The notes: generated from the letters alone by a model not told the origin. A DNA stretch of 64,000 nt from Sophora flavescens (GCA_030762895.1 CM061069.1:102441923-102505922), one strand, 5' to 3'. Numbered from the stretch's first letter, positions 44,779-55,848 are shown. Program-made: numbers and translations.

Positions 44779-44783
44779 AGAGC
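44779..44783. repeat. target-site duplication, left copy
   Basis: AGAGC, repeated at 46228-46232. Confidence 0.9.
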
Positions 44784-46227
44784 TGATAGTGTGATTTTAC
44801 ATCATGTTTCCTGTACACTTTTGCATGCATTTTTCATATAGATTAAGCATTCTTTATTTGATTTTAGTTAGTTTTTCCCTTGAACGGGTGAAGCGGTTTC
44901 TTGGTGTTTTTTTGCAGAATCAATGAAAAATCTAGTTAACTTAGAGTCAAGGGAATGAAGAAACAAAGGAGAATGCACTGGGAATGCTCGCCTCGTGAGA
45001 GGTTACTCGCCTCGCGACATCAAGACAACCAAAACAAAGAATAGCCTACCTGTCTCGCCTCGCGAATCACACCCGCCCCACGAACCTCGATGGCCGATCA
45101 GCCAGAGAATGCAACCATTTTCGTGTCGCTCGCGAACCATGTCTCGCCTCGTGAGCCTCGAGGGACCATAAGCCATCACGCCAGTGCCCCGATACTCATC
45201 ACGGTCGTATTTGAGAAGGACCTTTCGGTTTCGCCCGCGATCCATCCCGCCTCGCGAGAGATCAATCCTCTCAAGACCAGATTTTTAATATTCGCCTTGC
45301 GAGATACGCCTCGCCCGCGAGCGCGAAACCCAGAATCCCTGTTATAAGCTGTTTTAGAGCAGACTTGAAGGGGGATTGGATTGGGAGATAAGGAGGCGGC
45401 CAAGAAACCCTAGAAAGCGCCATTTGTCGCCGTGGTGGTGGTGCATCCTTCCATGGAGTGCTTCCCTTCCTTCATCTTAGTATCTTTTCTTTTCCCTTTC
45501 CTTTGATGATGTGTAGCTAAACTCCCATTGTTGGGGTTAGGGTAGCTATTTCTGAATTCTCATGTATATGACTTGAATCTTGTAATATGGTTTTTACTTT
45601 ATTGAGTGATTGATTTTCCGTGCTTAATGCTTGTTGTGGGTAGCACCCCCATGACTTGATTAGTGTTTTGATATGCAATTGGAAAATTCGGATTAGAACC
45701 GAACTGAAATTAATCACCTGGTAAACCTTGTATCTAGGAATGGAACTAGGTTTATTAGCAATCGTGTAATCCCTAATCATAATGCTAATTCATTAATCTA
45801 GGCCACCTAAGGAATTAGGGTTTCTTAGTGGATTTAGGCTCTTGTTATCCGAGGAATCGGGACATGAGTAATTTAGTGGATTGATTGTCATATTTGAAGT
45901 AGAAACTGTTTATTAGTCATTTCATTGCATGGGGATGAAGTTTAGTGAACCTAATCCCAACATCTTTTATCATATTTGAAACCCATCTTTTATTGCCTTC
46001 CAAGTGTTTCGAGAAAAATACAAAAAGAGTTTGTTTTTCTTATTTTATTTATTTCTACTTTTGTGGGCTTGATAATTAGTTTAGAACTCTCTTTAATCCA
46101 AGAATCGCTTAGATAGTAGTTGAATTGGTACGTTCTAGTACTTGTCGCAGTCCTCGTGGGAACGATATAACGGTCTCACCACCGTATTACTTGCACGACT
46201 GGGTATACTTGCCCGCATTCGCCAACA
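44784..46227 (+). mobile_element. solo LTR (1444 bp) inside copia RT
   Basis: TGATAGTGTG...GCCAACA, flanked by the 5-bp duplication AGAGC. Removing it and one duplication copy rejoins the RT frame (MMGE to LTFFLGLQI). It contains repeated CTCGCCTCGCGA-type words at about 44985-45330, the same motif as in the LTRs of 11581-17079, although the overall sequences differ. A TCCTCGTGGGAACGATAT-like word near the end is common in Athila/Tat-type LTRs. The orientation was assigned from this end sequence. Confidence 0.9.
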
Positions 46228-46232
46228 AGAGC
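46228..46232. repeat. target-site duplication, right copy
   Basis: AGAGC, matching 44779-44783. Confidence 0.9.
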
Positions 46233-47528
46233 TTACCTTCTTTCTTGGACTTCAAATTAAACAATGCCAAGATGGAACCTTCATAAGACAAACAAAGTAT
46301 TGCAAGGAACTACTAAAGAAGTTTGGAATCGAAAGCGCAAAGGAAATGGCAACACCAATGAGTCCAGCCTGCTACTTGACAAAGATGAACATGGTAAATC
46401 TGTAGATGTATCCAAGTATAGAGGTATTATCGGATCCTTACTTTATCTCACTGCAAGTAGGCCAGATATAATGTTTAGTGTGTGTATGTGTGCAAGGTAT
46501 CAAGCTAATCCTAAAGAATCACATCTTACTGCAGTTAAAAGAATCATGAAGTATCTTTTAGGAACAAAAGAAATGGGGTTGTGGTATCCCAAGGGATCCA
46601 CTTGCACATTAATAGGATATTCCGACTCTGACTTTGCTGGATGCAAGTTAGATAGGAAGAGCACAAGTGGAACATGCCATTTATTAGGAAATTCCCTAGT
46701 GTCTTGGTTTAGTAAAAAGTAAACTAGTGTGGCCTTATCCACATCTGAAGCAGAATATGTTGTAGTTGGGAGTTGTTGTGCTCAAATCCTATGGATGAAA
46801 CAACAATTAATTGACTATGGTGTTTATCTGGATCATATACCAATGAAGTGTGATAACACTAGTGCAATTAATCTAACAAAGAACCCAATTATGCACTCAA
46901 GAACCAAGCATATTGAAATTAGGCATCATTTTATCAGGGATCATATCCAAAGTGGTGATGTTGTGATTGAACATATAGATACAACCAAGCAATTAGCTGA
47001 TATATTCACCAAACCACTAAATAAGGAAAGATTCTTCTTTATAAGAAGGGAACTTGGAATAATTGATCCTCAAAATAATTGATAACAGATGGCAAGCAAG
47101 GCAGCACAAGTTTCTGAAATGATTTATTATCAATGAATGTAAGACTATTTTTAAGGTTGATTTCAATATTCTCCATAGTTTCTTTTTGATAATGACAAAG
47201 GGGGAGAAAGATGAACCATAAAGATGAACCATACAACTATTAATCCTGTCTTGCATTTGCTGTAAATTCTTTCTCTGATATGTAATTTTTTTTTTCACTG
47301 ATACCTAAGTATGAACTGCTTTGAAAAGACATACTTGAACTTATAATAAATGCAAGATGATTTTTTTTTCTTTCATGATAATGATATGATAACACTTGAT
47401 TTTTTTTAAAGATATCAATGACACAGGGGGAGGATGAAAATGATTCAAGAACCATGCTTACTGAATAGCTGCACTCTTTTTTTAAGGTTAAGTATGGTAA
47501 GGTTTGTCATAATCCAAAAGGGGGAGTT

Positions 47529-49148
47529 TGTAAGACTAAGACCTCATTCATGTTTTGATGTATGACAAACAAAGTGTATTTTGCATAAGATTTTTAATTT
47601 TGACCGCGTACTCATTTCGTGTTAAGCTACATGCAAGATCACTCGTCCAACAAAGTAAAACAAGCTGAAGTCCAACAAAGCAGAACAAGCTAACGTCCAA
47701 CAAAGTAAAAAGCTGACGTCCAATGAACCACTAAAGAGCTCGTCCACTGAAGTACAACAAGAAGAGCACGTCCACTGACGTACAACAAGAAGAGCACGTC
47801 CACTGAAGTACAACAAGAAAAGCACATCCACTAAAAAGAAACAGGACAGCCCGTCTAACAAGAAGAGTGCGTCCACTAAAAGAAACAGAAGAGCTCGTCT
47901 GCTGATGTGACACATGAAGCGCATTCACTGAAAGAAACAGAAGAGCTTGTCTACTGATGTGGCACTTGGAGCTCGTCTACTGAAGAAACAGAAGAGCTCG
48001 TCTGCTGACGTGGCACTTGGAGCTCGTCTATTGAAAGTAACAGAAGCACGGGTCTACTGATGTAAAAAGGAAAGCTCATCTACTAATAGTGACAAAAGGA
48101 GCTCGTCTACTAATGATACGCGCTTTGGACTTGGTAAGATCTTAATGAGAAGCTCCGTCCACTAACATGCATATAAAGCTCGTCTACCAGTTGGAGCACG
48201 TTCAATTACCTTGAGCTAGTACTCCCGTCTGCTGACGTGGCAAATGGACGCGGCTATTTTTCTCTTCAAATAAACACGGTTATTTGACTCTTCAAATTAG
48301 ACTTGGCTACTCTGTCAGATGGAAACGATTATTTTTCAAGAAGGACACAAACTCTACAAAGATCAACAGAATCTCATTTCAAGAACAAGAATCAAGAAAG
48401 TAGATTTTATTAAATCAGATCCAAATCTGTTTTAAATGATCCCAACGGCTATAATTTGTCTTATATAAAAAGAGGTATCAAAGGAAGACTTAACAATAAC
48501 ACAACACAACACGAAAACAACAACACAACTCATTCTGATTGTGAAACTACGAAAGATCCAAAAGTGCTTCATCTCTGAGAAAAGTGTGATATTAGTTAGA
48601 GCTTCAATTTGTATAATCAGACTTTTAGAGTCTTTCTTCTACTCAATTCTTTTCGTGAATTAGTGTGACTAAGAGAGTGTATCTCTTAGGCTTGAACAAG
48701 AATAGAAGGGATCCTTGGATATAGAAAAGCTAGTGTGCTTTCTGGTGATTTTTCAAGCAAGGAGGTTATCCTTGTGTTACTGTAATTGGAATTGTGTAAT
48801 TGCTGATTATAGTGGAGAACACCACAGAGGTGTGGGACCGGATGTAGGCTTACCAGAGGAGGTAGTCGAACCAGGATAAATCGGTTTGCGTGTTCTTCTC
48901 ATCTCTAAACTCCATATACTTGTTAACTTGAATCTTTAATCTGCAATCTGTGTTAAAATCTGTTGTTACTACTTACAATTGTTCTTGTCATCATTACTTG
49001 TTCCATAACTTGATTCTTGGGAATTAAAATCTAGTGAAAACCAATTTTTCTTTAAAGAAACACTGTTTTGTTTTAAATTGTTGAAAAAAATTTCAATATC
49101 TCAATTCACCCCCCCCCCCCCCTCTTGAGACCGTAGCCACTACCAACA
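47529..49148 (+). repeat. 3' LTR of the SIRE-like element (1620 bp)
   Basis: It starts TGTAAGACTAAG after an AAAAGGGGGAGTT tract and ends ACTACCAACA, preceded by a C-rich run (about 14 C at 49109-49122) and CTCTTGAGACC. A TATATAAAAAGAGG promoter box lies near 48462-48475. The U3 part (47640-48240) is filled with an imperfect repeat described separately. Confidence 0.8.
47640..48240. repeat. imperfect repeat array in U3 of SIRE-like LTR
   Basis: The word (A/G)GCTCGTCTACTGA and variants (GCACGTCCACTGA, GCTCGTCTGCTGACGTGGCAC) recurs more than fifteen times at spacing of roughly 20-40 bp, joined by AACAGAAGA-like linkers. Some linkers carry TGACGTGGCA, a bZIP-type core. Such U3 arrays often act as enhancers in LTR elements; that role is inferred. 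Confidence 0.75.
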
Positions 49149-49483
49149 TGAGGAACTCGTCGAGCCGCTCGAGGGAACGTGCCTAGTTTATCAAGGTTAT
49201 CTTTTTGGGAATCTTCACACCAGGTATGGGGAAAAGGAATAATATTGACATGTAGGCATTGAGGGTAGTGTAAGATGAAGGGTTAGCACATGACCCTGGC
49301 CTATGTTGTTTGTCTATTTGATGTTAATTGATACATGTATATTATGATTCTAATGTTAATGCAATGCTTTAATTATTGTACTGTTTGATGTTAATTGTTG
49401 ATGATGTATGTTTGGATGTTATTGATATGCCCAATTGAGTATGATGTTTTATGATACCATGATTGTTCATGATGATGATGATG

Positions 49484-49491
49484 CTATTATT

Positions 49492-49533
<42 letters not shown>

Positions 49534-49556
49534 CTGTTATGATAATGATGATGATA
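49484..49556. repeat. (ATG)n microsatellite
   Basis: About 18-20 GAT/ATG units with few interruptions, inside the LTR. Confidence 0.9.
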
Positions 49557-50173
49557 TGGTTCTCTGAATGAGTATTGATTGTTGTGGATGCTAATGCTAA
49601 TAATGACGTTAATAAGACTCTAACCAATTAATAGGGCTTATAAATGATGTTAAGACCTTAGAAGAGATGTTAATAAAGATGAATGCATTTAAGGGATATT
49701 TTCCCAGTTTGTTCATAAGACATGAATATAGTATGAGAGGCAAGGTTATGTTCATAGGGCTTAGTCAAAGACCCTAAGATTGATTAGTGAGTGTTTTAGG
49801 GACGTTGGTATTGAAGCTGGAAGTAAAAGACATGGGAACAATTACAGGTAATGAAACTGATGGTTGATGGTGTAGCTTAAACCAATAGGTTTCATCTTCG
49901 AATGCCCTAGGAAACTTAGTAAGGGTTGTTTAACCCTTCTACCCAGAAACAGTACAACCACGCTCCATTGAGCACGACCGTTCTCAACAGTCAACATGAC
50001 CGTGCTTGACTTAACAGTCAGCATGCCCGTGCTGAGGGGAAAGCACGCTCGTGCTTCCCTGTACAGATCAGAACGCAAAAATGATAATAAGGGGTGTTTC
50101 ACCCCAAACACTTTTAATAATGAAGAAGACACCAAACCAAGTAAATATAAGCTAGATAACTTAAAGATAATAA

Positions 50174-50530
50174 TGTACCTTGGTTGTCAAGTGTCCAAGG
50201 GGGCCTTGATGCTTAATGGTCAAGGTGTTGAGCTCTAGTGCCTATGGGCCAGAGTGTTAGTAATTAAAGTGGAAAGATGTTGTTCCGTACCTTGGTAGTC
50301 AAGTGGCCAAGGGGGCCTCGATAGCCGAGTGGTCGAGGTGTTGAGCTCTGGTACTTATAGGCCAGGGTGTTGTTGTTTTGTACCTTGGTAGCCAAGTGGC
50401 CAAAGGAGCCTTGATGCATAATGTCAAGGTGTTGTTAATTAAAAGATATTGGACCTTGGTAACCGAGTGGCCAAGGGGACCTTGATGCTTAATGGTCAAG
50501 GTGTTGAGCTCTGGTGCTTTTTGGTTGGAG
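50174..50530. repeat. imperfect tandem repeat, ~90-120-bp unit, about four copies
   Basis: Each unit contains TACCTTGGTAGTCAAGTGG, then CCAAGGGGGCCTTGATG, then TCAAGGTGTTGAGCTCTGG. A simpler version near 22090-22210 shows that the expansion happened in this LTR copy or its subfamily. Confidence 0.75.
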
Positions 50531-50718
50531 TGTAAGTGAAAAGATTATGTGATAAAAGATTAAAGACTAAAGATGAAAGATAACGTTGATGATGATGATA
50601 AACTTGGGTAGCCGAGTGGCCCAAGTGGAGGTGGTGATTGTTGGTTGTGCGTTGTGATGCTCATTCACGCATTGGAGTAGTGGAGTAGCTTTGCATCGCA
50701 TAACATACCTTGTTTGGA

Positions 50719-50771
50719 ATTTATATATATATATATATACATACATATATATATATATATATACATACATA

Positions 50772-50805
<34 letters not shown>

Positions 50806-50806
50806 C

Positions 50807-50871
<65 letters not shown>
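50719..50871. repeat. (TA)n/(TACA)n compound microsatellite, ~150 bp
   Basis: Alternating TATATA and ACATACAT blocks. It generates artificial Tyr-Ile ORFs. Confidence 0.95.
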
Positions 50872-50873
<2 letters not shown>

Positions 50874-51356
50874 ATTAATATGATTTGATGATTATGTTTG
50901 ATATGCTATGTTTATATAATGCATGTTCATCATGCTAACTTCTTCCATCCCATTATGTTGATATATATGTTTCTTACTCCCCATCTTTTGTTGTTTGTTT
51001 GCATGTATCTTTTGGATATGTAGAGGACGGTGAGCAGCTTGCTGAGGAGTGACTCTGAGGAGCCACTACTCATAGTTTAGTTTATGTTCAATTTTAGTTT
51101 GTTTATCCGAGTTGTTTTATCGGATTAGTTATACCAGCTCTATAATGTGACATCGGGGGTTGGGTTCGTTATATGTTTCCTGTTATGTTTCTTTTAAACA
51201 ATGTTTTAGTTTTTACGTGTTAAAGTTATGTTACAATGTGGCAGCCTCTACCCGGTTTTTATTATTATGATATAATATGCATGTGTTCTCTTTCTTTTAT
51301 ATCTTTTACGTTTTATGAATACATACGGGGTAGAGGGTGTCACATCCAAATGAACT

Positions 51357-51696
51357 CACTACTAGAAATTCATGAATTTCCAGTGGATTTTCCCTCGGAA
51401 TTTTTTTACAAGAATTTCTTTCGAATTTTGCTGCAATGTTTCCAAAAATAAGATTTTTTTCCCAATAGATTTAAATTCGTTGGAAATTTTGACATGTCCT
51501 TCAAATTTTCCTACAAATTTTAAATTTTCCCAAGAAAATCCGCAGGAAATTTTCTGTGAATTTTAAAATTCGTCGGAAAAAATTACCCACGAAGTTATTA
51601 CTTGGAGACGGAGACCCGTAGAAATATTCGCAGGAAACCTGTTTCACGCGAATTTTGGGCAAAATCCGTAGGTAATCAAAAGATTTATAGTAGTGA
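51357..51696. mobile_element. CACTA-type MITE 1 (340 bp)
   Basis: The ends CACTACTAGAAATTC and GATTTATAGTAGTG form a CACTA-superfamily TIR. Flanks ACT (51354-51356 and 51697-51699) are the expected 3-bp duplication. Inside, GGAAATTTTGACATGTCCT and many GCAGGAAATTTTC-like words form subterminal repeats. It is a homologue of 54500-54852. Confidence 0.88.
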
Positions 51697-51939
51697 CTAG
51701 ATAAGTGTTTTGAAAAAGAAAATTTTAAAAACTATAAAATTTGTTTTTAAAATATTCAATACAAATCTTTTGAACACTTAGTTTAATGGAAGAAACATCT
51801 ACGCAGCAAGGGGATGGCATGATTTTGTTTTTTCATAAATAAAGTTAAAAGATAAATAGTGAAAATATGATAATTCTTGTTGAACGATTTTCGAGTACTT
51901 AATTCATAAAGTTTATAAACCTTTGTTTTTTATTTTGTT

Positions 51940-52470
51940 TGATGAGAGATAGGCATGTTTGATGTTCCAACCGGTAATAAAAATCGACAATCCAATATTT
52001 TATAATTACACCATTATGTACTACATCTTTAGCCGGGAAAAATATAATATGTTAATGAGTATCAAATAAGGCATATTGCATATGCTACATGCCCATCATG
52101 GACATTGAGTTTTTTCTTTTTGTTTGGGGCTTTGGTGCCCATGGTTGTATTAAGAAAACCTGACAAGATGAAAGTCGGGAATCAAGTAATAATACTTAAT
52201 TCAAGACTAATATCTTGTTTGATTTTCTTTATACAACCTTGGGCTTCAATGACCCGAATAAGAAGCAAAAACTCAATGTAACATGTCTAATTTGATACTC
52301 ATTTGCATATTATCTTTTCTCCCTGCTAAAGATGCAGTACTTAATAGTGTATTTATAAATTATTGGATTGCAAATTTCTACTACTAGTTTATACAATATA
52401 GTTGTCTATCAATCATGTCTAAAAAAGGAGAAAAAAACATAGCTTTATCAACTTTATCAATAAAGTTAGC
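51940..52470. repeat. imperfect inverted repeat, arms ~170-250 bp
   Basis: Left words (ACAATCCAATATTTTATAA, TACTACATCTTTAGC, TGAGTATCAAATAAG, TTGAGTTTTT, GGTTGTATTAAGAAAA) recur inverted at 52200-52375 (TTTTCTTTATACAACC, AAAAACTCAA, CTAATTTGATACTCA, GCTAAAGATGCAGTA, TTATAAATTATTGGATTG). The loop is about 60 bp, near 52160-52215. It is a MITE or a hairpin-forming locus; no target duplication was found. Confidence 0.6.
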
Positions 52471-53149
52471 CAAGGCATTTCAACTAAATTCATGCATACT
52501 CTCACTCGCAATCTTAACTTTACTTATATAAAAAAAGGAGAACTAATCGATTCTTCTTCCTACAATGTCTATTTTACCTCAATTCTAAGAGTCCAACAGC
52601 TTTGAGTTGATTAATTTTTAAGTAATTTATTAATTTTTCCATTTTCCTTTTCTTAAAATACTACTCTAACTCATTTTGGATCTCACTATTTTTTACAACC
52701 TTATTTTTCCTTACGCTAATTATTTCAAAATTCTAAATACACTTAAACTCGTGCTTCTCAAACTCAACACTTAAAACCATATCACATGGGCTAAGCTGGC
52801 CCACATATCACTTAAGAATCAGATTATCAGAATCAATGGGACATGGGTGTATGCCAATTGCAGTTTTCAAAATCACAATCATATATCTTCTCTAGAAAAA
52901 TCATAATCATAATCCTGTAAATTAAAAAATAAAAAATAAAATAAACAAACCGGGAATCCGTTGCTGTCAGAATCAAAACCGTTGATCTCCTTCCATGTCT
53001 TAAACGATCGTGCTCTGGTCCCACCACAACACACACAGAGACATGAAACGAAATGACTCAACATTAGATCATTCTTCTACCTACTACATAACAAAGCATC
53101 TTACATAATACCATAAAACACCACAAACAAATCTTAAAATGGCCATAAT

Positions 53150-53560
53150 GTCCTTCACCTGTAAACATTAGAGAGAAAACCTCCAAGCTAGAGCTCCGTT
53201 GTCGCCATCGGAAAACTCATCACCGTCATGGCAGTAAATATCTGAAACCCTCCTAAATGCCTGCACAAAACATCATCATCGTACCAAAACATATATAACA
53301 TAAAACACCGTAACAACAACAACAACACACACACACACACAACATTGTTCCTGTTAACAAGAACGAAAACGATGGTAATGGTCCAAGATGAACTTGTTGT
53401 CTTGCAGGTACTCCGGCAGCTCCTCAAACTTCACCAATCGCCGTTTGGATTTCGATAAACCCTTCTTCGCCTTCATCGTTCTGACGTCGTTGTTGTTATT
53501 GTTTCTGTTGCCGTCGCTCCTTTTTCCTCTCTGACGATAACTACTCATCTTTGTCGATGC
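53150..53560 (-). pseudogene. HHP/AdipoR-like gene fragment, left arm copy
   Basis: HHP proteins are plant heptahelical membrane proteins of the PAQR (adiponectin/progestin receptor-like) family. The minus strand from 53548 gives an N-terminus with a basic, Asn-rich front, then KSKRRLVKFEELPEYLQDNK and FILDHY, the conserved pre-membrane motif of plant HHPs. The following YRSEW...LNVWT segment and the exon 1 donor, present in the other arm, are deleted (about 115 bp). Exon 2 (about 53262-53165) has HLGGFQIFTAMTVMS, then runs to a stop after LSNVYR. Only the first ~90 of the usual ~300-400 residues exist; no transmembrane core follows. It is therefore dead as a receptor. Confidence 0.75.
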
Positions 53561-53890
53561 ACGAGCTCATCGGAAAATATTCTCTGGTTATGCTTTATGG
53601 CTAGAAAGTCGCTGCCTCTTTTTCTCTCTTGTAGATCTCTTCTTGCACTTTTAGCTCTTACTTGGTCCTTCTATTTGTGAGTATAAATAGAAGGACCAAG
53701 TAAGAGCTAAAAGTGCAAGCAGAGATCTACAGGAAATAAAAAGTGGCAGCGACTTTCTCGCCGGAAAACGTAACCATAGAATATTTTCCGGTGAGCTCGT
53801 GCGTCGACGAAGATGAACAGTTATCATTGAAGAGGAAACTGGAGCAGCGGAGATAGAAAAAACAATAACAACAACAACGGCATCGGAACG

Positions 53891-54306
53891 ATGAAGGCGA
53901 AGAATGGTTCATCAAAATCCGAACGGGCGATTAATGAAGTTTGAGGAGTTGCCTGAGTACCCTGCAAGACAACAAGTTCATCTTGGACCATTACCGTTCG
54001 GAATGGTCAGTGAAGGAAGCTCTATGGAGCGTCTTCGCATGGCACCACGAAACCTTAAATGTTTGGACGTAAGCAACTTTATGTTCTCTCATTCATCATT
54101 TTCGTGCTTGTGAACAAGAACAACGTTTTGTGTGTGTTGTTGTTGTTGTTACGGTGTTTGATGTTATATATGTTTTGGTACAATGATGATGTTTTGTGCA
54201 GGCATTTGGGAGGGTTTGAGATATTTGCGATAATGACGGTGATGAGTTTGCCGGCGGCAACGACGGAGCTCTGGCTCGGATGTTTTCTCTCTAAAGTTTA
54301 CAGGTG
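53891..54306 (+). pseudogene. HHP/AdipoR-like gene fragment, right arm copy
   Basis: The ATG at 53891 (MKAKNGSSKSER) corresponds to the left-arm MKAKKG. Two one-base insertions shift the frame, one just before KFEELPEY (near 53929) and one within PEYLQD (near 53962). Beyond them YRSEWSVKEALWSVFAWHHE and TLNVW are readable to the donor at 54069. The 133-bp intron (54069-54201) is intact and its phase joins LNVW-T to HLGGFEIFAIMTVMS in exon 2, which stops after LSKVYR. The copy keeps the exon end that the left arm lost, so the deletion came after the duplication. No later exons are present. Confidence 0.78.
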
Positions 54307-54499
54307 AAGGACATTATGGCCATTTTAAGATTTGTTTGTGGTGTTTTATGGTATTATGTAAGATGCTTTGTTTATTTTATTTTTTTATTTATAGGATTAT
54401 GATTATGATTTTTCTGTGGAAGATATATGATTGTGATTTTGAAAACTGCAATTGTCGTACATCCATGTCTCGTTGATTCTGATAATCCGATTCTTAAGC

Positions 54500-54852
54500 C
54501 ACTACTAGAAATTCATGGATTACTTGCGGATTTTCCTGTGGATTTTTTCCAAAGGAATTTTCTGCGAATTTTACTGCAATTTTTCCAGGAATATGGTTTT
54601 TTCCTATATAATTAATTTCGTAGGAAATTTTGACATTTCCTGCGATTTTTCCTGCAGATTTAAATTTTTCGCAAGAAAATTTGCAGGAAATTTCCTACAG
54701 ATTTTAAAATTAGTAGGAAAAAATTACCCACGAAGGTATTACCTATATAGATAGAAACTCGTAGGAAAATCCACATGAAACCTGTTTCTCTGCAAATTTT
54801 TGGGCAAAATCGGCAGGAAAATCTGCAGGTAATAAGAAGATTTCTAGTAGTG
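54500..54852. mobile_element. CACTA-type MITE 2 (353 bp)
   Basis: The ends CACTACTAGAAATTC and GATTTCTAGTAGTG are almost perfect inverted repeats. AGC at 54497-54499 and 54853-54855 is the 3-bp duplication. It is inserted in the right arm of the HHP inverted repeat, because arm similarity (GGCCCAC, TATCA words) resumes beyond it. Confidence 0.9.
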
Positions 54853-54889
54853 AGCTTTTATTGATAAGTGGGCCAGATTTCTAGTGTTA

Positions 54890-55800
54890 TATTAAGTTTA
54901 TTGGAGGTTTGATTATCCCATCGAAAAGAGATGGATCTTTAACTTCCATGTTCTTGAATTGTTTGATACTCATCCTCACATATGGATGAATGTTAAAAGT
55001 ATTATTACTAAAGAACCTTTGCTAGAAAGCTTTTCATTCGGTTTTGTAACTTATCTGAACAAGCATCAAATCCTAAAATAAAAGTGGTTTTATGCCTTTA
55101 AAATTAGAATCTTCATTATAGTAGCTTGCTGCTTGAGGATATCATTTTATCAAATCCCTTGTCCATTGTTTATGCATGCATTGATGGTAATATAGAAGTA
55201 TACACATTCTCATCAAGAAGCATATACCCGCTCAGTTATCATATGTATACAACCTCAATTTTCTTTTTCGGGGTGTACACTCACTCAAAAAGTAAAAGTG
55301 AGTGGGTCTATGCCCTTAAAAATTTAAACAAGTGTAGAAAAAAATGAAAAGCCAGTGGATGTATTCTTGAAAAAGCAAAAGTGAGTGGGCATATATCTAA
55401 GAAAAGTATAAGCAAGGGGGTATATGTCTTTAGAGGCATAGTTATATTCTTCTTTATGAACGTCAATGCATGAATAAACAATGGATAAAAAATTTGGCAA
55501 AATAATATCCTCAAGCAGCAAGTGACTATGATGAAATCTTCGATTATACGAAACAAATGTTTTTTATTATAGGACTTCATCGCTTGTTTTGATAAATTGG
55601 AAAACTAATGAGAAGTAGCAAATGTGATTTAACAACAATATGATTAACATCCAACCATATGTAAGCATGATTACGAAACAACTCAAGAACTGTGATGTTT
55701 TGAACTCTCTTCTTGATAAGTTTATCAAAATATAATAAACTTAATATGAAAAAGTTTGAGTGTTTAGCCATTTGAAATAATTAGATGTAGCAACAATGAC
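54890..55800. repeat. tail-to-tail inverted duplication of an unknown gene-like sequence
   Basis: The arms (about 54890-55320 and 55340-55800) are roughly 70-75% similar in inverted orientation. Plus-strand left words VLELFDTHPHIWMNV and MLLEDIILSNPLSIVYACID recur on the minus strand as VLELFRNHAYIWLDV and MLLEDIILPNFLSIVYSCID. Both copies carry stops. The conserved spacing of protein words suggests descent from a coding sequence, possibly an F-box/LRR-like gene, but I cannot name it. Copies converge on a centre near 55330. Confidence 0.6.
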
Positions 55801-55848
55801 GATGCAGCAAATTTTTTTAAGGTCCAATTGAACTAGAGAAGTGTTTTG

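Larger units (their letters stand above)
44030..47082 (+). pseudogene. copia RT-RNase H, broken and interrupted
   Basis: The front is frame-shifted (44050-44330: FVSQIEP, WMIAMQEELNQF, GYNQEEG). RT follows with YDETYAPVARLEAIRMLLA, QMDVKSAFLNGILQEEVYV, and the catalytic YVDD at 44684-44695. A stop (TGA near 44508) and frame changes interrupt it. At 44784 a solo LTR is inserted after FEMSMMGE; coding resumes at 46233 with FFLGLQIKQCQDGTF. RNase H is then readable with SDSDFAGCKLDRKSTSGT, one TAA at 46720, SEAEYVV, and a C-terminal SRTKHIEIRHHFI and QLADIFTKPL ending at 47082. It is not functional. Confidence 0.85.
44005..49148 (+). mobile_element. SIRE-like Ty1/copia element, 3' part with 3' LTR
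   Basis: After the gap the element contains the end of the integrase-RT linker, RT, RNase H, a long untranslated region with repeated AAGGGGGAG words, a polypurine tract (about 47515-47526) and a full 3' LTR (47529-49148). Gag, protease and integrase are absent or hidden in the gap. The FFIRRELGI-like pol end and the multiple GGGGGAG blocks are typical of the SIRE/Maximus lineage. It has a solo LTR inserted in its RT gene (44784-46227) and itself sits in a chromovirus LTR that resumes at 49149. Confidence 0.85.
49149..51344 (+). mobile_element. second chromovirus LTR, 5'-truncated
   Basis: It is collinear with 21230-23153 of the LTR at 20680. Shared words include GGCATTG(A/G)GGGTAGTGTAAG, GAGGAGTGACTCTGAGGAGC, TTATACCAGCTCT and the end GGGTGTCACA. 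Its first ~550 bp are missing because the SIRE-like element sits at that point. It keeps GAGCACGACCGT-like palindromes at about 49965-50060 and holds an extra tandem array and microsatellites. Confidence 0.75.
52797..54876. repeat. large head-to-head inverted duplication of an HHP-like gene start
   Basis: The two arms meet at 53677-53684 with only an 8-nt loop (GTGAGTAT), flanked by a perfect stem (CTTGGTCCTTCTATTT against its inverse). The left arm runs out to about 52797, the right arm to about 54876. The right arm has a CACTA MITE inserted at 54500, and the left arm has an extra block at about 52955-53095 absent from the right. Arms cover upstream region, exon 1, intron and exon 2 of a heptahelical (HHP/AdipoR-like) protein gene. 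The two gene copies point away from each other. Confidence 0.85.

Noticed and set aside
47622..47928. Cys/Leu-rich minus-strand ORFs
   Set aside because: They are the reverse reading of the U3 repeat array in the SIRE-like LTR.
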